6,203 nt of DNA from Candidatus Minthomonas equi (lineage in GTDB: Bacteria > Bacteroidota > Bacteroidia > Bacteroidales > UBA932), in contig JAGHUZ010000156.1 of NCBI GenBank assembly GCA_018064575.1, positions 1 to 6,203 on the forward strand. The letters are read 5' to 3'. The notes beneath the pieces are model-generated. The model made no database searches. It saw nothing but the letters and a program-made list of their open reading frames with translations, and was not told the DNA's origin. Both the position numbers and the translations under genes were made by a program. Positions 5,907-6,203 of this stretch are shown here, in pieces; positions within the stretch are counted from its first letter, which is position 1; each line of letters opens with the position of its first letter.

Positions 5907-6203
5907 TGAAAAAGTTTCTGGCACAGACATATCTCTGGATTCTTCTGATTCTGCTATATGCCCCCATCGTCATCATAGCCATATTTTCTTTCACCGAAGC
6001 CAAGGTTCTTGGCAATTGGACAGGTTTTTCCACCCATCTTTATGAAAGTCTCTTTTCAGGTGGGGTTAGCAATTCCCTTATCCGCGCTCTGGAAAATACC
6101 GTCACCATCGGATTCCTTGCTGCCCTGTGCTCCACTTTTCTGGGTGCGGTGTCGGCGGTAGGCATCTACAATCTGCACGGAAGAAAAAAGAGAATCATCA
6201 ACT
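5906..6203 (+). CDS. potC: Spermidine/putrescine ABC transporter permease PotC, 3' partial
   Basis: The first 99 codons are visible and the gene runs off the window. The start ATG shares its A with the potB stop (TAATG). A GGAGG at 5892-5896, 9 nt upstream, is an unusually good Shine-Dalgarno for this genome, so re-initiation after potB is likely. The protein opens with a transmembrane helix at about 9-28 (LWILLILLYAPIVIIAIFSF). It continues with a periplasmic stretch containing NW..F....Y..LF and then NTVTIGFLAALCSTFLGAVSA, the second helix. This N-terminus (YAPIVIIAIFSF, then the NT.TIG helix) is typical of PotC. PotC pairs with PotB to form the pore. The EAA loop lies beyond the window, and the remaining gene expected downstream is potD, encoding the periplasmic binding protein. 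Confidence 0.93.
   Translation, partial: MKKFLAQTYLWILLILLYAPIVIIAIFSFTEAKVLGNWTGFSTHLYESLFSGGVSNSLIRALENTVTIGFLAALCSTFLGAVSAVGIYNLHGRKKRIIN

Noticed and set aside
1..6203. Mobile elements, CRISPR arrays, tRNA/rRNA genes or signs of recent transfer
   Set aside because: No transposase motifs, regularly spaced repeats or tRNA-like cloverleaf were seen. Codon use looks uniform across the genes by eye.

Overview
The window looks like ordinary chromosomal DNA of a Bacteroidota species, most likely in the order Bacteroidales. The evidence is as follows. Starts mostly lack a Shine-Dalgarno sequence. A -7-like element (TACTTTCG) precedes one gene. Two exported proteins carry combined twin-arginine and lipobox signals. 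A SUMF1/FGE-like C-terminus of the type common in this phylum is present, and PotA is extended. Genus cannot be decided from this stretch. All genes lie on the + strand and form two transcription units separated by a strong intrinsic terminator.

Unit 1 (1-2510) has three parts. It begins with the last 50 codons of a formylglycine-generating-enzyme-like (SUMF1/FGE fold) protein. Next is a Gfo/Idh/MocA-family oxidoreductase (185-1531), then a xylose-isomerase-like TIM-barrel protein (1536-2450). The two complete proteins each begin with a Tat motif followed by a lipobox cysteine, so both should be folded in the cytoplasm, exported and lipid-anchored outside the inner membrane. A paired NAD(P)-dependent dehydrogenase and metal-dependent TIM barrel is the hallmark of oxidative (3-keto) sugar or glycoside processing. 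That is the best guess for their joint job, but the substrate cannot be read from sequence. A 14-bp hairpin with a T-tract (2471-2510) closes the unit.

The 215-bp gap (2451-2665) holds the terminator, a 14-bp imperfect inverted repeat (2522-2573), a perfect 18-bp AT palindrome (2601-2618) and a Bacteroidota-style -7 element (2619-2626). The last three probably form the control region of unit 2.

Unit 2 (2666-6203, running off the end) encodes an outer-membrane beta-barrel porin, then the polyamine ABC transporter PotA (ATPase), PotB (permease) and the start of PotC (permease). Spacings are 6 bp, then overlaps of 8 bp and 1 bp. The natural reading is a complete two-membrane polyamine uptake route: an acidic porin feeding a periplasmic binding protein (PotD, expected just downstream) and then PotABC. 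The two most notable points are the porin welded to a pot operon, and a PotA whose C-terminal regulatory module is present twice in tandem at a constant 111-residue offset. No RNA genes, mobile elements, CRISPR arrays or broken genes were seen.
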